A DNA stretch of 64,000 nucleotides from an uncultured Clostridia bacterium (GTDB lineage: Bacteria; Bacillota; Clostridia; TANB77; CAG-508): assembly GCA_934167165.1 (NCBI GenBank), contig CAKPKG010000002.1:1-64000 (forward strand), given 5' to 3'. A model generated the notes under the pieces. That model worked only from the letters and a program-made list of their open reading frames with translations, did no database searches and had not been told where the DNA came from. The translations under genes and the position numbers were made by a program. Shown here one piece after another: positions 1-8,641 of this stretch. Position 1 is the stretch's first letter, and each line of letters starts with the position of its first letter.

Positions 1-26
1 TTCAACTTGAAATCAAACCAATAAAA

Positions 27-55
27 AAACACTCTTTTCAAGAGCATTTTTTTTA
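27..55 (-). terminator. Rho-independent terminator downstream of tRNA-Cys
   Basis: A CTCTT/AAGAG hairpin is followed on the minus strand by a T-run (plus-strand A-run at 24-29). It lies just after the 3' end of the tRNA-Cys gene. A T-run also follows on the plus strand, so it may work in both directions. Confidence 0.6.
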
Positions 56-56
56 T

Positions 57-131
57 TGGAGGCGTTGGGCGGATTCGAACCGCCGAATCAGAGTTTTGCA
101 GACTCGTGCCTTACCACTTGGCTACAACGCC
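57..131 (-). tRNA. tRNA-Cys (anticodon GCA)
   Basis: The minus strand folds as a cloverleaf: acceptor GGCGTTG/CAACGCC, a 7-nt anticodon loop CTGCAAA giving anticodon GCA, and T-loop TTCGAAT. The 3' end has discriminator T, expected for Cys, and an encoded CCA. It is 102 bases from tRNA-Gly on the same strand, probably one transcript. Confidence 0.96.
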
Positions 132-232
132 GGATATTAAAAAATTAAGATATTATAGTCTATTCACTTCTATTAAAAATAGTACTAATTAATAGTAAGA
201 ATTCAAAAGTAAATATCTAATAATATAAAATC

Positions 233-308
233 TGGAGCGGGAAACGGGGCTCAAACCCGCGACCTCTGCCTTGGCAAGGCAGCGCTCTATCAACTGAGCT
301 ATTCCCGC
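233..308 (-). tRNA. tRNA-Gly (anticodon GCC)
   Basis: The minus strand folds as a cloverleaf with acceptor GCGGGAA/TTCCCGC, anticodon stem CTGCC/GGCAG and the 7-nt loop TTGCCAA, giving anticodon GCC for GGC/GGT codons. The 3' CCA is encoded. The loop has normal size, so this tRNA shows no sign of four-base decoding. That matters because glycine is the residue restored at the CGG recoding sites in this window. Confidence 0.96.
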
Positions 309-401
309 AAAAATTAAAGCATTACTATAATAGCAAATTTGAATTAAAAAGTCAATAGAAAATGCTGGATTTAATTACTAAAATCTTTTTTACATAATGT
401 G

Positions 402-430
402 TTGATAAATAACTAAAAGTATTGTATAAT
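402..430 (+). promoter_or_regulatory. Sigma-A promoter, TTGATA-17-TATAAT
   Basis: TTGATA at 402-407 and TATAAT at 425-430 are separated by 17 bases. No ORF of useful size follows before 748, and a second promoter lies between this one and the adhesin gene. It may drive a non-coding RNA. Confidence 0.6.
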
Positions 431-436
431 TAATAT

Positions 437-660
437 GCATAATTAGATATTACAACACTTTTGAAGAAAATTTTAAAACTTAAAAATTAACAAAAAATGA
501 AGTTAAAAGCCTACGGAAATAAAAGAATTTAAAAGGTTTTTAAAAATATTTGTACACATAAGAAAAAATGTCATAAAAATGTAATGTTTGACATTAAAAA
601 ACAATAAAACTCTTAAAAATGGCTTCCGTAAAGCCAAAAAGAGCTACATTTTTAAAGAAA
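437..660 (+). ncRNA. Possible structured RNA upstream of the adhesin gene
   Basis: This stretch holds no gene but follows a near-consensus promoter and contains nested pairings. A 9-bp outer stem joins 575-583 to 645-653, a 5-bp stem joins 610-614 to 639-643, and a 6-bp hairpin joins 620-625 to 631-636. The hairpin loop and flank (TTCCGTA, 624-630) are also complementary to TACGGAA at 512-518, which would allow a pseudoknot. I recognise no known riboswitch class. In DNA this AT-rich the weak stems could be chance. Confidence 0.3.
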
Positions 661-681
661 AAAATCATACAAAAAAGGGTA

Positions 682-709
682 TTGATTTAATTTAAAAAAA
701 ATCTATAAT
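682..709 (+). promoter_or_regulatory. Promoter of the adhesin gene, TTGATT-16-TATAAT
   Basis: TTGATT at 682-687 and TATAAT at 704-709 with a 16-base spacer lie about 40 bases before the adhesin start codon. Confidence 0.6.
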
Positions 710-747
710 ATATATAGTTAGTATTTTGTAAAAAAGGATGGTAAATT

Positions 748-3700
748 ATGAAAAAGATTAGGATTTTGTTAATAGCATTATTAATAGTTTTAGCATCAGC
801 AATATTTAATCAATCATTTGCTGTTGATACAAGAAATTTAGGAGCACAGCTTACAAGACCATTTAACGATGACAATAATGATGGAATAGTAGGAAATGAT
901 AGGTATGTGTTTAATGCAGGAGAGTCAGGAAACAGAAAGATATACACAACAATAAAGATATATGATGATGCAGAAAAGGATTCTAATAAATTATTATATA
1001 ATAGCTCAATATACTGTATAAGAGCGGGTAAAGGTTTTGGACAAGGTGAAGGAACTTTAACTGACAATTCATATAGCCCAGTATTATATAAAAAAATAGA
1101 AGAAATGAAGAAAAATGCTAACACAGTAATCAGTGAATATGAGAGAATATATGGAGTTAATTTAGATAGAACGGAAACAATTAATGGAAAACAAGTAAAT
1201 ATATATAATGCATTACTTTGGATAATAGATAATGCATATATACCAAAAGATTCAGAAAGTTATGTGGCAAGTGAGTATAAAAAGGAACTATTAACAAAAA
1301 TTGGTATACCAAATGGAAATAGTTTGACAGATGATGATATGGAAGTAGTTCAACAATTAGCAATTTGGTATTTTGTGAATTATGATGAACAAGTAAAAGG
1401 TGATTTATCATCAGCATCACAATCAGAAAGAAATTTACCAGGAATATTAGTAATAGGAAAAGGAACTAATTTTAATGATTATGCAAAAATAGGTACTCCT
1501 AGGTCAACTCAACTTAATATGATTTATCAATATTTTATAGATCAAGCAATTGAAAATTCACAAAAATATGGAACAGGATCAGTAAGAGAAAATATAGAAA
1601 ACAAAGTCGTTTTGCCAACAATTGATGAAACAGTAAGACCTGAAATATCAAAAAACGGAAATAGTATAGTAATAGGTCCCTTGAAAATAGATGGAACAGA
1701 AAGCAGCACATTGCAAGTTAAACTAGTTGACAAAAATCAAAAAGAAATAGTAAAAGAGAGTGAAGGAAATCCAATATATACAATAGTAAATAATCCAGAG
1801 AGTATGTTGGCATTTAAACCTAGCATACAAAAAACAATAGGAGCAGGAGAGTTTTATATTAAGATACCATCACTTATGGTAACAGCTCTGGGATATGATT
1901 TAGAAAGTGTAAAATTAACATTGTCAGACAGCTATTATGAAACTACTGCTACAACATGGGAACCAGGGGAAAATGCATCAGAAAATCAAGCAGTTGTAAT
2001 TATAGAAAAGGATAAAAAAACAGAAAAAACAGAAATATCAACAGAAGTACCAAAAAGATATGATTTAGCACTACGTAAATTTATAACAGCAATAAAACGT
2101 GGAGAAACAAATGTAGAGGTTGCAAGTAGAATACCAAGTATAGATACAACAACTTTGATAAATGGAATTACAGATAGAACAGGTAAAAAACAATATACAG
2201 CAACATATACACATTCAAAAGATGCATTAACAGTAGAAACAGGAGATATAGTTACATATACAATAAGAGTGTATAATGAAGGCGAAATAGATGGAAAAGC
2301 AACAGAAGTAACAGACTATTTACCAGAAGGTTTAGAATTAGTTTCAGGAGGAAAAAACAAATGGACAGCAGGAGCTCAAATAACATTGGCAAATGGTTCT
2401 AAAGTTACACCAATAACATCAACTGATTTATCAAATACAACAATAAAAGCATTTGATAAAACAAAAACATCAGAAGCAACAACAGGAATTTGGCAAAAAG
2501 CAGACAAAGGTGAAGGTGGATTATACTATGCTGATTTAGAGGTACAATGCAAAGTTGTAGCAACAGCAAGCGGTTTAGACCAAAATTTAAGAAATATAGC
2601 AGCAATAACTGCAGATGATGGAGACGATGAAGACTCTGTACCAGAAAAACCAGATTTAGATGACTATAAACCAGAAGAAAATAACAGTACATATCAACAA
2701 GATGATGATGATTATGAAGATTTAAAATTAAATAAAAAAGAATTTGATTTATCATTACGTAAATTTATATCAAAAGTAGAAAGAATAAATACAGAAACTT
2801 CTCAAAAAGAAGAAATTCAAATTGCATCAAGAGAACCACAAATAAAAATAGCAGATTTAAAATCTGGAAAAAATACTACAGCAAAATATGTTCATCCTAA
2901 AAATACGCTAACATTAAAAAGAGGTGACATTATTACATATACAATAAGAGTATATAATGAAGGTGGACTTGATGGATATGCAACTGAAGTAAAAGATTAT
3001 TTACCTGAAGGTTTAGAATTAGTTGAAGGAGAAAATGGAGCTTGGACACAAGATGGAAATACACTAACAACTACTTCTTTAAAAGATAAAAAACTATTAG
3101 CATATAATAAAAATGTTACATCAGTAGCAGAGGGAACAAATTGGCAAAAATCAACAGATGATGATAGCGGATTATACTATTATGATTTACAAGTAGTTTG
3201 TAAAATCAAAAATGATGTAACAGATGGAGCTATATTAAAAAATGTAGCAGAAATATCTATAGATAAAGCATTACCAACAGATATAGATGATAGAGATTCT
3301 GTACCAGGAAATGTTTACGAAGATGGAAAACATAGTCCAGGAACAGAAACAGATGGATATACACCAGGAGAACAAGATGATGATGATTTTGAACAAGTAA
3401 CAGTAGAACCAACAGAAGTATTTGATTTAGCATTAAGAAAATATATTATATCAGTAAATGAAAAAGTATTAACAAGCGAAGAATCAAGAGTACCAAATGT
3501 AGATGTAACACCATTAAAACAATCAGAAACAACAGCAGACTATAAACATAAAAAAGATCCAGTAGAAGTAAAAAATGGAGATATAGTAACATACAGATTT
3601 ACAGTATATAATGAAGGCGACTTAAAAGGTTATGTATATTCTATAACAGATTATTTACCAGAAGGATTAGAATTTGATGCAGAATCAAATCCAAAATTTA

Positions 3701-6396
3701 TAGAAGCAAAAACTTCAGGTGAGTATACATCAGAGGAATTAGAAGGAAAAGAATATATATATAGTATAAATAAAGAAAAAAATACAATTACAATATCTAA
3801 AATTGAATCTGCAGAAAAAACAGGATTACAAGCATATTTATTTGCATTAGATCCATTTAATGGAGAACAATTAGATAGTGAATCAATAGATGTTAAATTT
3901 AAAGTAACAGCAAAAGAATCAGGAAATGACCAAGTTTTAACAAATGTTGCTACAATGGACTATGCATCAGAAACAAGACCACAAGAAGAAAAAGTTAAAG
4001 ATAGAGATTCAGAGTCAACAACATTCACAGAACCAACAGCCGAAAAACTATTAGAGCCATTACCAGGATATAAAGGAAACGATAAAAACAAAACAGATTT
4101 AACAGATTCAAATTATCACTATGAAGGACAACAAGATGATGACGATTTTGAAAAAATAATTGTAAAAGGAAAACCATTTGACTTATCACTTCGTAAATAT
4201 ATAACAAGCCTAAACGGAACAAAATTAGAAGAGGATAAAGATAGAACACCACAAATAGACACAACAAAATTAAAAATAGGAGAAGAAACAACAGCAATAT
4301 ACAAACATCCAAAAAATGCATTAACAGTAAGAAAAGGCGATATAGTAACATATAAAATAAGAGTATATAACGAAGCTCAAAGAAATGGATATGCAACATT
4401 AGTAACAGATTACTTACCAGATGGATTAGGTTTCTTACCAGGCTATACAAATAATAGTGCATGGTTAGTGCCAAAAGTAACAGGAGAAGATGGAAAAGAA
4501 ACATTACCAGAAGGAGTAAAAACAATTAGCCTAGTTGGAGAAAATGGTTTCTATAGCAATGAAACAAGTATAGACAAAAATAAAATAAAACTAGAAGACT
4601 TTAAAGATCCTGTAACTGAAGAGGTACCAACAGATTATAGTGGAATACAAATAGTAACAGGAGAAAGATTAGCAATATCAACAAAATCATTAGAAGACAA
4701 AAAAATAAAAGCATATAAATCAGAAAAAGCAGAAGGAGACTTATGGCAACAAAGCACAAATGATGAAAATGATGGATTATTCTATCAAGAAGTAGAAATA
4801 ACATGTATAGTATTAAAAGAAAATACATATAGAGGAATATTAAAAAATGTTGCAGAAATAACAGGGGCAAAAGATAGCGAAGGAACAGAAATTAAAGCTA
4901 AAGGTGATGACAGAGATTCAGAGCCAAACAATGTTTACGAAGATGATAAACATACACCAAAACAAGAAGTAAATGGATACACACCAGGAGAGCAAGATGA
5001 TGATGACTTTGAACAACTTCAACTAAAATACTTTGACTTAGCACTACGTAAATTCATAACAAAAGTAGATAATGAAGCTCCAAAAACATCAAGAGAACCA
5101 GTTCCAGATGTTACAACATTAATAAATGGAACATATGACAGAAATGGTAAAAAAGAATATACAGCAACATATAATCATACAAAAGACCCATTATGGGTAA
5201 AAAATGGAAGCGATGTAGAATACACAATTAGAGTATACAACGAAGGTTCAGAGGATGGATATGCATATGAAGTTTCAGATGACATACCAGAAGGATTAGT
5301 GTTTGTTCCAGAAAATGAAACAAACAAATCATATGGTTGGACAATGTATAGAGAAATGACAGAAAAAGATAAAGATATGTCAGAAGAAGACATTATAGAA
5401 TATAATGGTAAAAAGTATGTTGTAACCAAAAAAGCAGAAGAAGCAACAATGATAAGAACTAGATATTTAGAAAAAACTCTAATAAAAGCATTTAATCCAG
5501 AAACAAAAGAATTAAGTCATGCAGATGTAAAAGTAGTATTTACAGTAAAAGAGCCAAAAGACTCAAAAGAATTTGACAAAGACAGAGTAATAATAAATCA
5601 AGCACAAATAACAGAAGATAGTGGAAACGACGAAGATTCAGAACCAAATAAATGGCAAGATGAAGATGACGAAGACATAGAAAAAATACGTATACCAATA
5701 TTTGATTTAAGCTTATTAAAATGGGTAACTCAATCAGTAGTAACAGTAGATGGAAAAACAACTACAACAAATACTGGATTTAAACCAAATCAAGGTTTAA
5801 CAGAAAGCACAGGAGAGGATATAAGAAAAAACAGTGAAGCAGAGCCAATGGCAAAAGTTGAGTTAGACAAAAAGAAATTAAGCAAAACAGTAGTAAAATT
5901 TGTTTACAAAATAAGAGTAACAAACGAAGGTGAAATACCAGGATATGCTACAGAGATAACAGACTATATACCAGAAGGCCTAGAATTCCATGAAGAAGAT
6001 GGAAATAATAAAGCATTAGGATGGGTAAAATCTGGAGACGACAAAATAATAACAAGAGCACTAGAAACAACATTATTAAATCCAGGAGAATCAAAAGAGG
6101 TAGAAGTAACATTTAGATGGATAAATAGTGAAAAGAATCTAGGAGAAAAAATAAATATAGCAGAAATATCAGAAGACGCAAATGACTACAATACAGACGA
6201 CATAGATTCAACTCCAAACAACAAAGAAAACCCATACAATAAGGAACAAGAAGATGACGATGATTTCGCATTAGTAATACTATCAATAAAAACAGGTGCA
6301 ACACAATTTATGCAATACTTTACAATAGTAACAATATCAGTAGCAATACTAGGAGCAGGAGTGTACTTAATAAAGAGATATGTATTAACAGAATAG
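748..6396 (+). CDS. Giant surface adhesin: thioester domain plus six DUF11-like repeats
   Basis: This 1882-aa protein has an N-terminal signal peptide (residues 1-25). The next region looks like a thioester (TQXA) domain: a Tyr-Cys at Cys90 and a QQLAIW motif at Gln203 are the expected partners of an internal Cys-Gln thioester used for covalent attachment to host surfaces. Six DUF11-type repeats follow, starting near residues 438, 666, 892, 1144, 1429 and 1652. Each opens with a [FY]DLxLRK-like motif, carries a DYLPEGL-type segment and mostly ends in an acidic DDDDFE run. The C-terminus has SIKTG, a hydrophobic helix and a short KRY tail, like a sortase signal without the LP. It has its own promoter, a terminator and no CGG recoding site. 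The ligand is unknown. Confidence 0.9.
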   Translation: MKKIRILLIALLIVLASAIFNQSFAVDTRNLGAQLTRPFNDDNNDGIVGNDRYVFNAGESGNRKIYTTIKIYDDAEKDSNKLLYNSSIYCIRAGKGFGQGEGTLTDNSYSPVLYKKIEEMKKNANTVISEYERIYGVNLDRTETINGKQVNIYNALLWIIDNAYIPKDSESYVASEYKKELLTKIGIPNGNSLTDDDMEVVQQLAIWYFVNYDEQVKGDLSSASQSERNLPGILVIGKGTNFNDYAKIGTPRSTQLNMIYQYFIDQAIENSQKYGTGSVRENIENKVVLPTIDETVRPEISKNGNSIVIGPLKIDGTESSTLQVKLVDKNQKEIVKESEGNPIYTIVNNPESMLAFKPSIQKTIGAGEFYIKIPSLMVTALGYDLESVKLTLSDSYYETTATTWEPGENASENQAVVIIEKDKKTEKTEISTEVPKRYDLALRKFITAIKRGETNVEVASRIPSIDTTTLINGITDRTGKKQYTATYTHSKDALTVETGDIVTYTIRVYNEGEIDGKATEVTDYLPEGLELVSGGKNKWTAGAQITLANGSKVTPITSTDLSNTTIKAFDKTKTSEATTGIWQKADKGEGGLYYADLEVQCKVVATASGLDQNLRNIAAITADDGDDEDSVPEKPDLDDYKPEENNSTYQQDDDDYEDLKLNKKEFDLSLRKFISKVERINTETSQKEEIQIASREPQIKIADLKSGKNTTAKYVHPKNTLTLKRGDIITYTIRVYNEGGLDGYATEVKDYLPEGLELVEGENGAWTQDGNTLTTTSLKDKKLLAYNKNVTSVAEGTNWQKSTDDDSGLYYYDLQVVCKIKNDVTDGAILKNVAEISIDKALPTDIDDRDSVPGNVYEDGKHSPGTETDGYTPGEQDDDDFEQVTVEPTEVFDLALRKYIISVNEKVLTSEESRVPNVDVTPLKQSETTADYKHKKDPVEVKNGDIVTYRFTVYNEGDLKGYVYSITDYLPEGLEFDAESNPKFIEAKTSGEYTSEELEGKEYIYSINKEKNTITISKIESAEKTGLQAYLFALDPFNGEQLDSESIDVKFKVTAKESGNDQVLTNVATMDYASETRPQEEKVKDRDSESTTFTEPTAEKLLEPLPGYKGNDKNKTDLTDSNYHYEGQQDDDDFEKIIVKGKPFDLSLRKYITSLNGTKLEEDKDRTPQIDTTKLKIGEETTAIYKHPKNALTVRKGDIVTYKIRVYNEAQRNGYATLVTDYLPDGLGFLPGYTNNSAWLVPKVTGEDGKETLPEGVKTISLVGENGFYSNETSIDKNKIKLEDFKDPVTEEVPTDYSGIQIVTGERLAISTKSLEDKKIKAYKSEKAEGDLWQQSTNDENDGLFYQEVEITCIVLKENTYRGILKNVAEITGAKDSEGTEIKAKGDDRDSEPNNVYEDDKHTPKQEVNGYTPGEQDDDDFEQLQLKYFDLALRKFITKVDNEAPKTSREPVPDVTTLINGTYDRNGKKEYTATYNHTKDPLWVKNGSDVEYTIRVYNEGSEDGYAYEVSDDIPEGLVFVPENETNKSYGWTMYREMTEKDKDMSEEDIIEYNGKKYVVTKKAEEATMIRTRYLEKTLIKAFNPETKELSHADVKVVFTVKEPKDSKEFDKDRVIINQAQITEDSGNDEDSEPNKWQDEDDEDIEKIRIPIFDLSLLKWVTQSVVTVDGKTTTTNTGFKPNQGLTESTGEDIRKNSEAEPMAKVELDKKKLSKTVVKFVYKIRVTNEGEIPGYATEITDYIPEGLEFHEEDGNNKALGWVKSGDDKIITRALETTLLNPGESKEVEVTFRWINSEKNLGEKINIAEISEDANDYNTDDIDSTPNNKENPYNKEQEDDDDFALVILSIKTGATQFMQYFTIVTISVAILGAGVYLIKRYVLTE

Positions 6397-6403
6397 AACA
6401 AAG

Positions 6404-6446
6404 AAACTAGAGATTAAAATTATTTAATCTCTAGTTTTCTGTTTTT
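6404..6446 (+). terminator. Terminator of the adhesin gene
   Basis: A 13-bp perfect stem (6404-6416 with 6425-6437) is followed by a T-rich tract, directly after the stop codon. Confidence 0.85.
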
Positions 6447-6448
6447 AT

Positions 6449-6470
6449 GAGATGAGAAGTGTGAGGTAAT
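6449..6470 (+). repeat. Fragment of the intergenic palindromic repeat
   Basis: GAGATGAGAAGTGTGAGG resembles the left arm of the repeat family seen complete at 26398 and elsewhere. The rest of the element is absent here. Confidence 0.35.
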
Positions 6471-6537
6471 TTTATTAATTTTATTTACAAATATAATTTT
6501 ATTGTGTTATAATTTGTTTTATAAGGAGAAGTTTATA

Positions 6538-7497
6538 ATGAATCAAATATTATCTACGGAGGATCCAAATAAAAAAAATAAAACTAAAAAAACAAATTCA
6601 GCAGATTTTAATAAAATTATAAAAGTTTTCTGTATTGCTATTTTTATTTTTGGAGCAATACTAATTGGAATATATGCATATAAGTTACTAAACAAGAAAA
6701 AAACTAGTAAAATAGCAAAACCAGAAATAACACTAGAAGAATTTGACGATAATGCTAAAATAGTTGCAAAAGCTGAAGCTGGAATAAATAAAGTAATATA
6801 TTATTGGGATATAAATGAACAAACAGAGAAATCTTTTAATGGAACAACGGCAACTTTTGAAGAGGCAGTTGAGATTCCAAATGGAGAAAATACTTTAACT
6901 GTTAAAGTTATTGATCAGAATGGACAAGTTTCTGAAACAAATAAGGGATACACAGGAACAAAGGATATAGAAAAACCAGTAATAGAAATAGATAAAGACA
7001 AAGGAACACAAATTACAATAACAGATGAAACAGAACTTGCATATGCAACATATAAATGGGAAGATGAGCCTGATGAAAATATTACTAAAGTAGAAGCAGA
7101 ACCAAAAGAAGGAGAAACAGTAGCAAAAGAAATAGTAATAGATATTACAGCAAAAAAAGGAACAAATACATTAGTAATTACAGCAGTTGATGCAGCTGGA
7201 AATACAGAAACTTTAAAAAAGATATATAAAGGTGTTAGTGACCCTGAAATAGAAGTATATAGAGAAGGCGAATACTTATATATGAATATTAAACATGATT
7301 TAGGCTTTAAAAAAGTTGAATTTTCAGTTAATGGTCAAGTAATGGTATATGATGAAAATTATAGAAATTATGATGCTACTAAAAAAGAATTGTCATATAA
7401 GTTCCAATTAAAAGAAGGAAAAAATCAGTTAATAATAAATGCTACAAGTAATGAAGATACAACAAAAACATACAACGGAGAATGTCAATACCCATAA
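6538..7497 (+). CDS. Membrane-anchored protein with Ig-like domains
   Basis: I chose the ATG at 6538, preceded by AAGGAG, over an upstream in-frame ATG at 6502 that has no ribosome binding site. The 319-aa product has a cytoplasmic basic segment of about 35 residues, one membrane helix and an extracytoplasmic part. That part looks like two or three beta-rich Ig-like modules, with recurring phrases such as 'ENTLTVKVIDQNGQV' and 'TNTLVITAVDAAGN'. These are typical of bacterial surface Ig-like folds. It ends 24 bases before the diguanylate cyclase gene, so the two are probably co-transcribed. The function is unknown; it may be a surface structural protein. Confidence 0.75.
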   Translation: MNQILSTEDPNKKNKTKKTNSADFNKIIKVFCIAIFIFGAILIGIYAYKLLNKKKTSKIAKPEITLEEFDDNAKIVAKAEAGINKVIYYWDINEQTEKSFNGTTATFEEAVEIPNGENTLTVKVIDQNGQVSETNKGYTGTKDIEKPVIEIDKDKGTQITITDETELAYATYKWEDEPDENITKVEAEPKEGETVAKEIVIDITAKKGTNTLVITAVDAAGNTETLKKIYKGVSDPEIEVYREGEYLYMNIKHDLGFKKVEFSVNGQVMVYDENYRNYDATKKELSYKFQLKEGKNQLIINATSNEDTTKTYNGECQYP

Positions 7498-7521
7498 AAA
7501 TACTAATGATAGGAGAAAAAC

Positions 7522-8448
7522 ATGATTAAAGAAATTCATATTATAGATAGTGAAAATGATTTAATAATGGAATTAAGAGAGCTATTTGAAGAAGAAAAAG
7601 CATTTAGGTTTAGAAATATAAAACCAGAGAATTTAGATATAGCTTTAAAGAGTATACCAAGTATTATAATAATTAACGAAGATACTATAAAAGTAGATAT
7701 ATTAAAAATATGCCAAAAAATTAGAGAAAATGAAGATAATAGTATAACTCCTATAATTGTAATATCTTCTAACAATTTGGAAGAGCATAAAATAGATATA
7801 TTAAAAGAATCAGTAGAATATGTAATTTCAAGTGATCAAAGTAAAGAATACATATATCATGTTATAAAAAATTTAGCTAGATTATTATCTGTAAATAGAA
7901 CCGTTAGTCCACTTACAGGATTGCCAGGAAATTTGCCAATACAAACAGAACTTAAGAAAAGATTGTTAAGAAAAGAACCATTTGTTGTGTTATATTTTGA
8001 TTTAGATAATTTTAAAGCATATAATGACGTATATGGATTTTTAAAAGGAGATCAAATAATAAAATTAACGGCAAAAATAATAACAAAAAATATACATGCA
8101 TTGGAAAACACAGATGCTTTTGTGGGACATATTGGAGGCGACGATTTTGTAGCAATAACAGATGGAGACATAGATTATGATAAAACCTGCCAAGATATAA
8201 TTGCAGAATTTGACGTAGAAGTATTAAAACTTTTTAATGATGCTGATATAGAGAGAAGATATATAGAAGTTCAAAATAGAAAAGGAATTATGGAACAATT
8301 CCCACTAACATCTATTTCTATAGGAGTTGTAGTTGCAGATGCAAAAAGGTTTGCAAATACATTAGAAATAGGAGAAGTAGGAGCGCAAGTAAAACACTTA
8401 TCAAAAACAACTATGGGAAGTTCTTATGCAATAGATAGAAGAGATTAA
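7522..8448 (+). CDS. Diguanylate cyclase (GGDEF) with degenerate receiver domain
   Basis: The protein has 308 aa. Residues 1-115 resemble a response-regulator receiver fold, but no clear phospho-acceptor Asp is seen at the end of strand 3. Residues from about 130 form a GGDEF domain with the LTGLPG entry motif, the metal-binding FDLDNFK segment and GGDDF as the active site. This predicts synthesis of cyclic di-GMP from two GTP. No RxxD inhibitory site is visible before GGDDF. It follows the Ig-like membrane protein by 24 bases and ends at a terminator. The neighbouring adhesin and the type IV pilus genes are plausible downstream processes, but that link is inference. Confidence 0.85.
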   Translation: MIKEIHIIDSENDLIMELRELFEEEKAFRFRNIKPENLDIALKSIPSIIIINEDTIKVDILKICQKIRENEDNSITPIIVISSNNLEEHKIDILKESVEYVISSDQSKEYIYHVIKNLARLLSVNRTVSPLTGLPGNLPIQTELKKRLLRKEPFVVLYFDLDNFKAYNDVYGFLKGDQIIKLTAKIITKNIHALENTDAFVGHIGGDDFVAITDGDIDYDKTCQDIIAEFDVEVLKLFNDADIERRYIEVQNRKGIMEQFPLTSISIGVVVADAKRFANTLEIGEVGAQVKHLSKTTMGSSYAIDRRD

Positions 8449-8455
8449 AAGCTCA

Positions 8456-8482
8456 GAGCTAACTTAATGTTAGTTCTTTTTT
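8456..8482 (+). terminator. Terminator after the diguanylate cyclase gene
   Basis: An 8-bp stem (8456-8463 with 8469-8476) is followed by six T residues. Confidence 0.8.
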
Positions 8483-8641
8483 ATATACTAGAAAATTTCT
8501 CATTTCCTAGTATATAAAAAATGCTATAATCGCTATTGTCTTTTTTTACTACTTATAATATAGTTATATTAGTTAAAATAAAAGGTACATGTATAAAAAA
8601 CAAATAAGAAATTAAGTATTTTCAAAGAAAGGGGATTTGAA

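Noticed and set aside
2405..6304. Several Leu-rich open frames on the minus strand of the adhesin gene
   Set aside because: They are shadows of the A-rich repeated coding strand. Their composition is an artefact and they have no ribosome binding sites.
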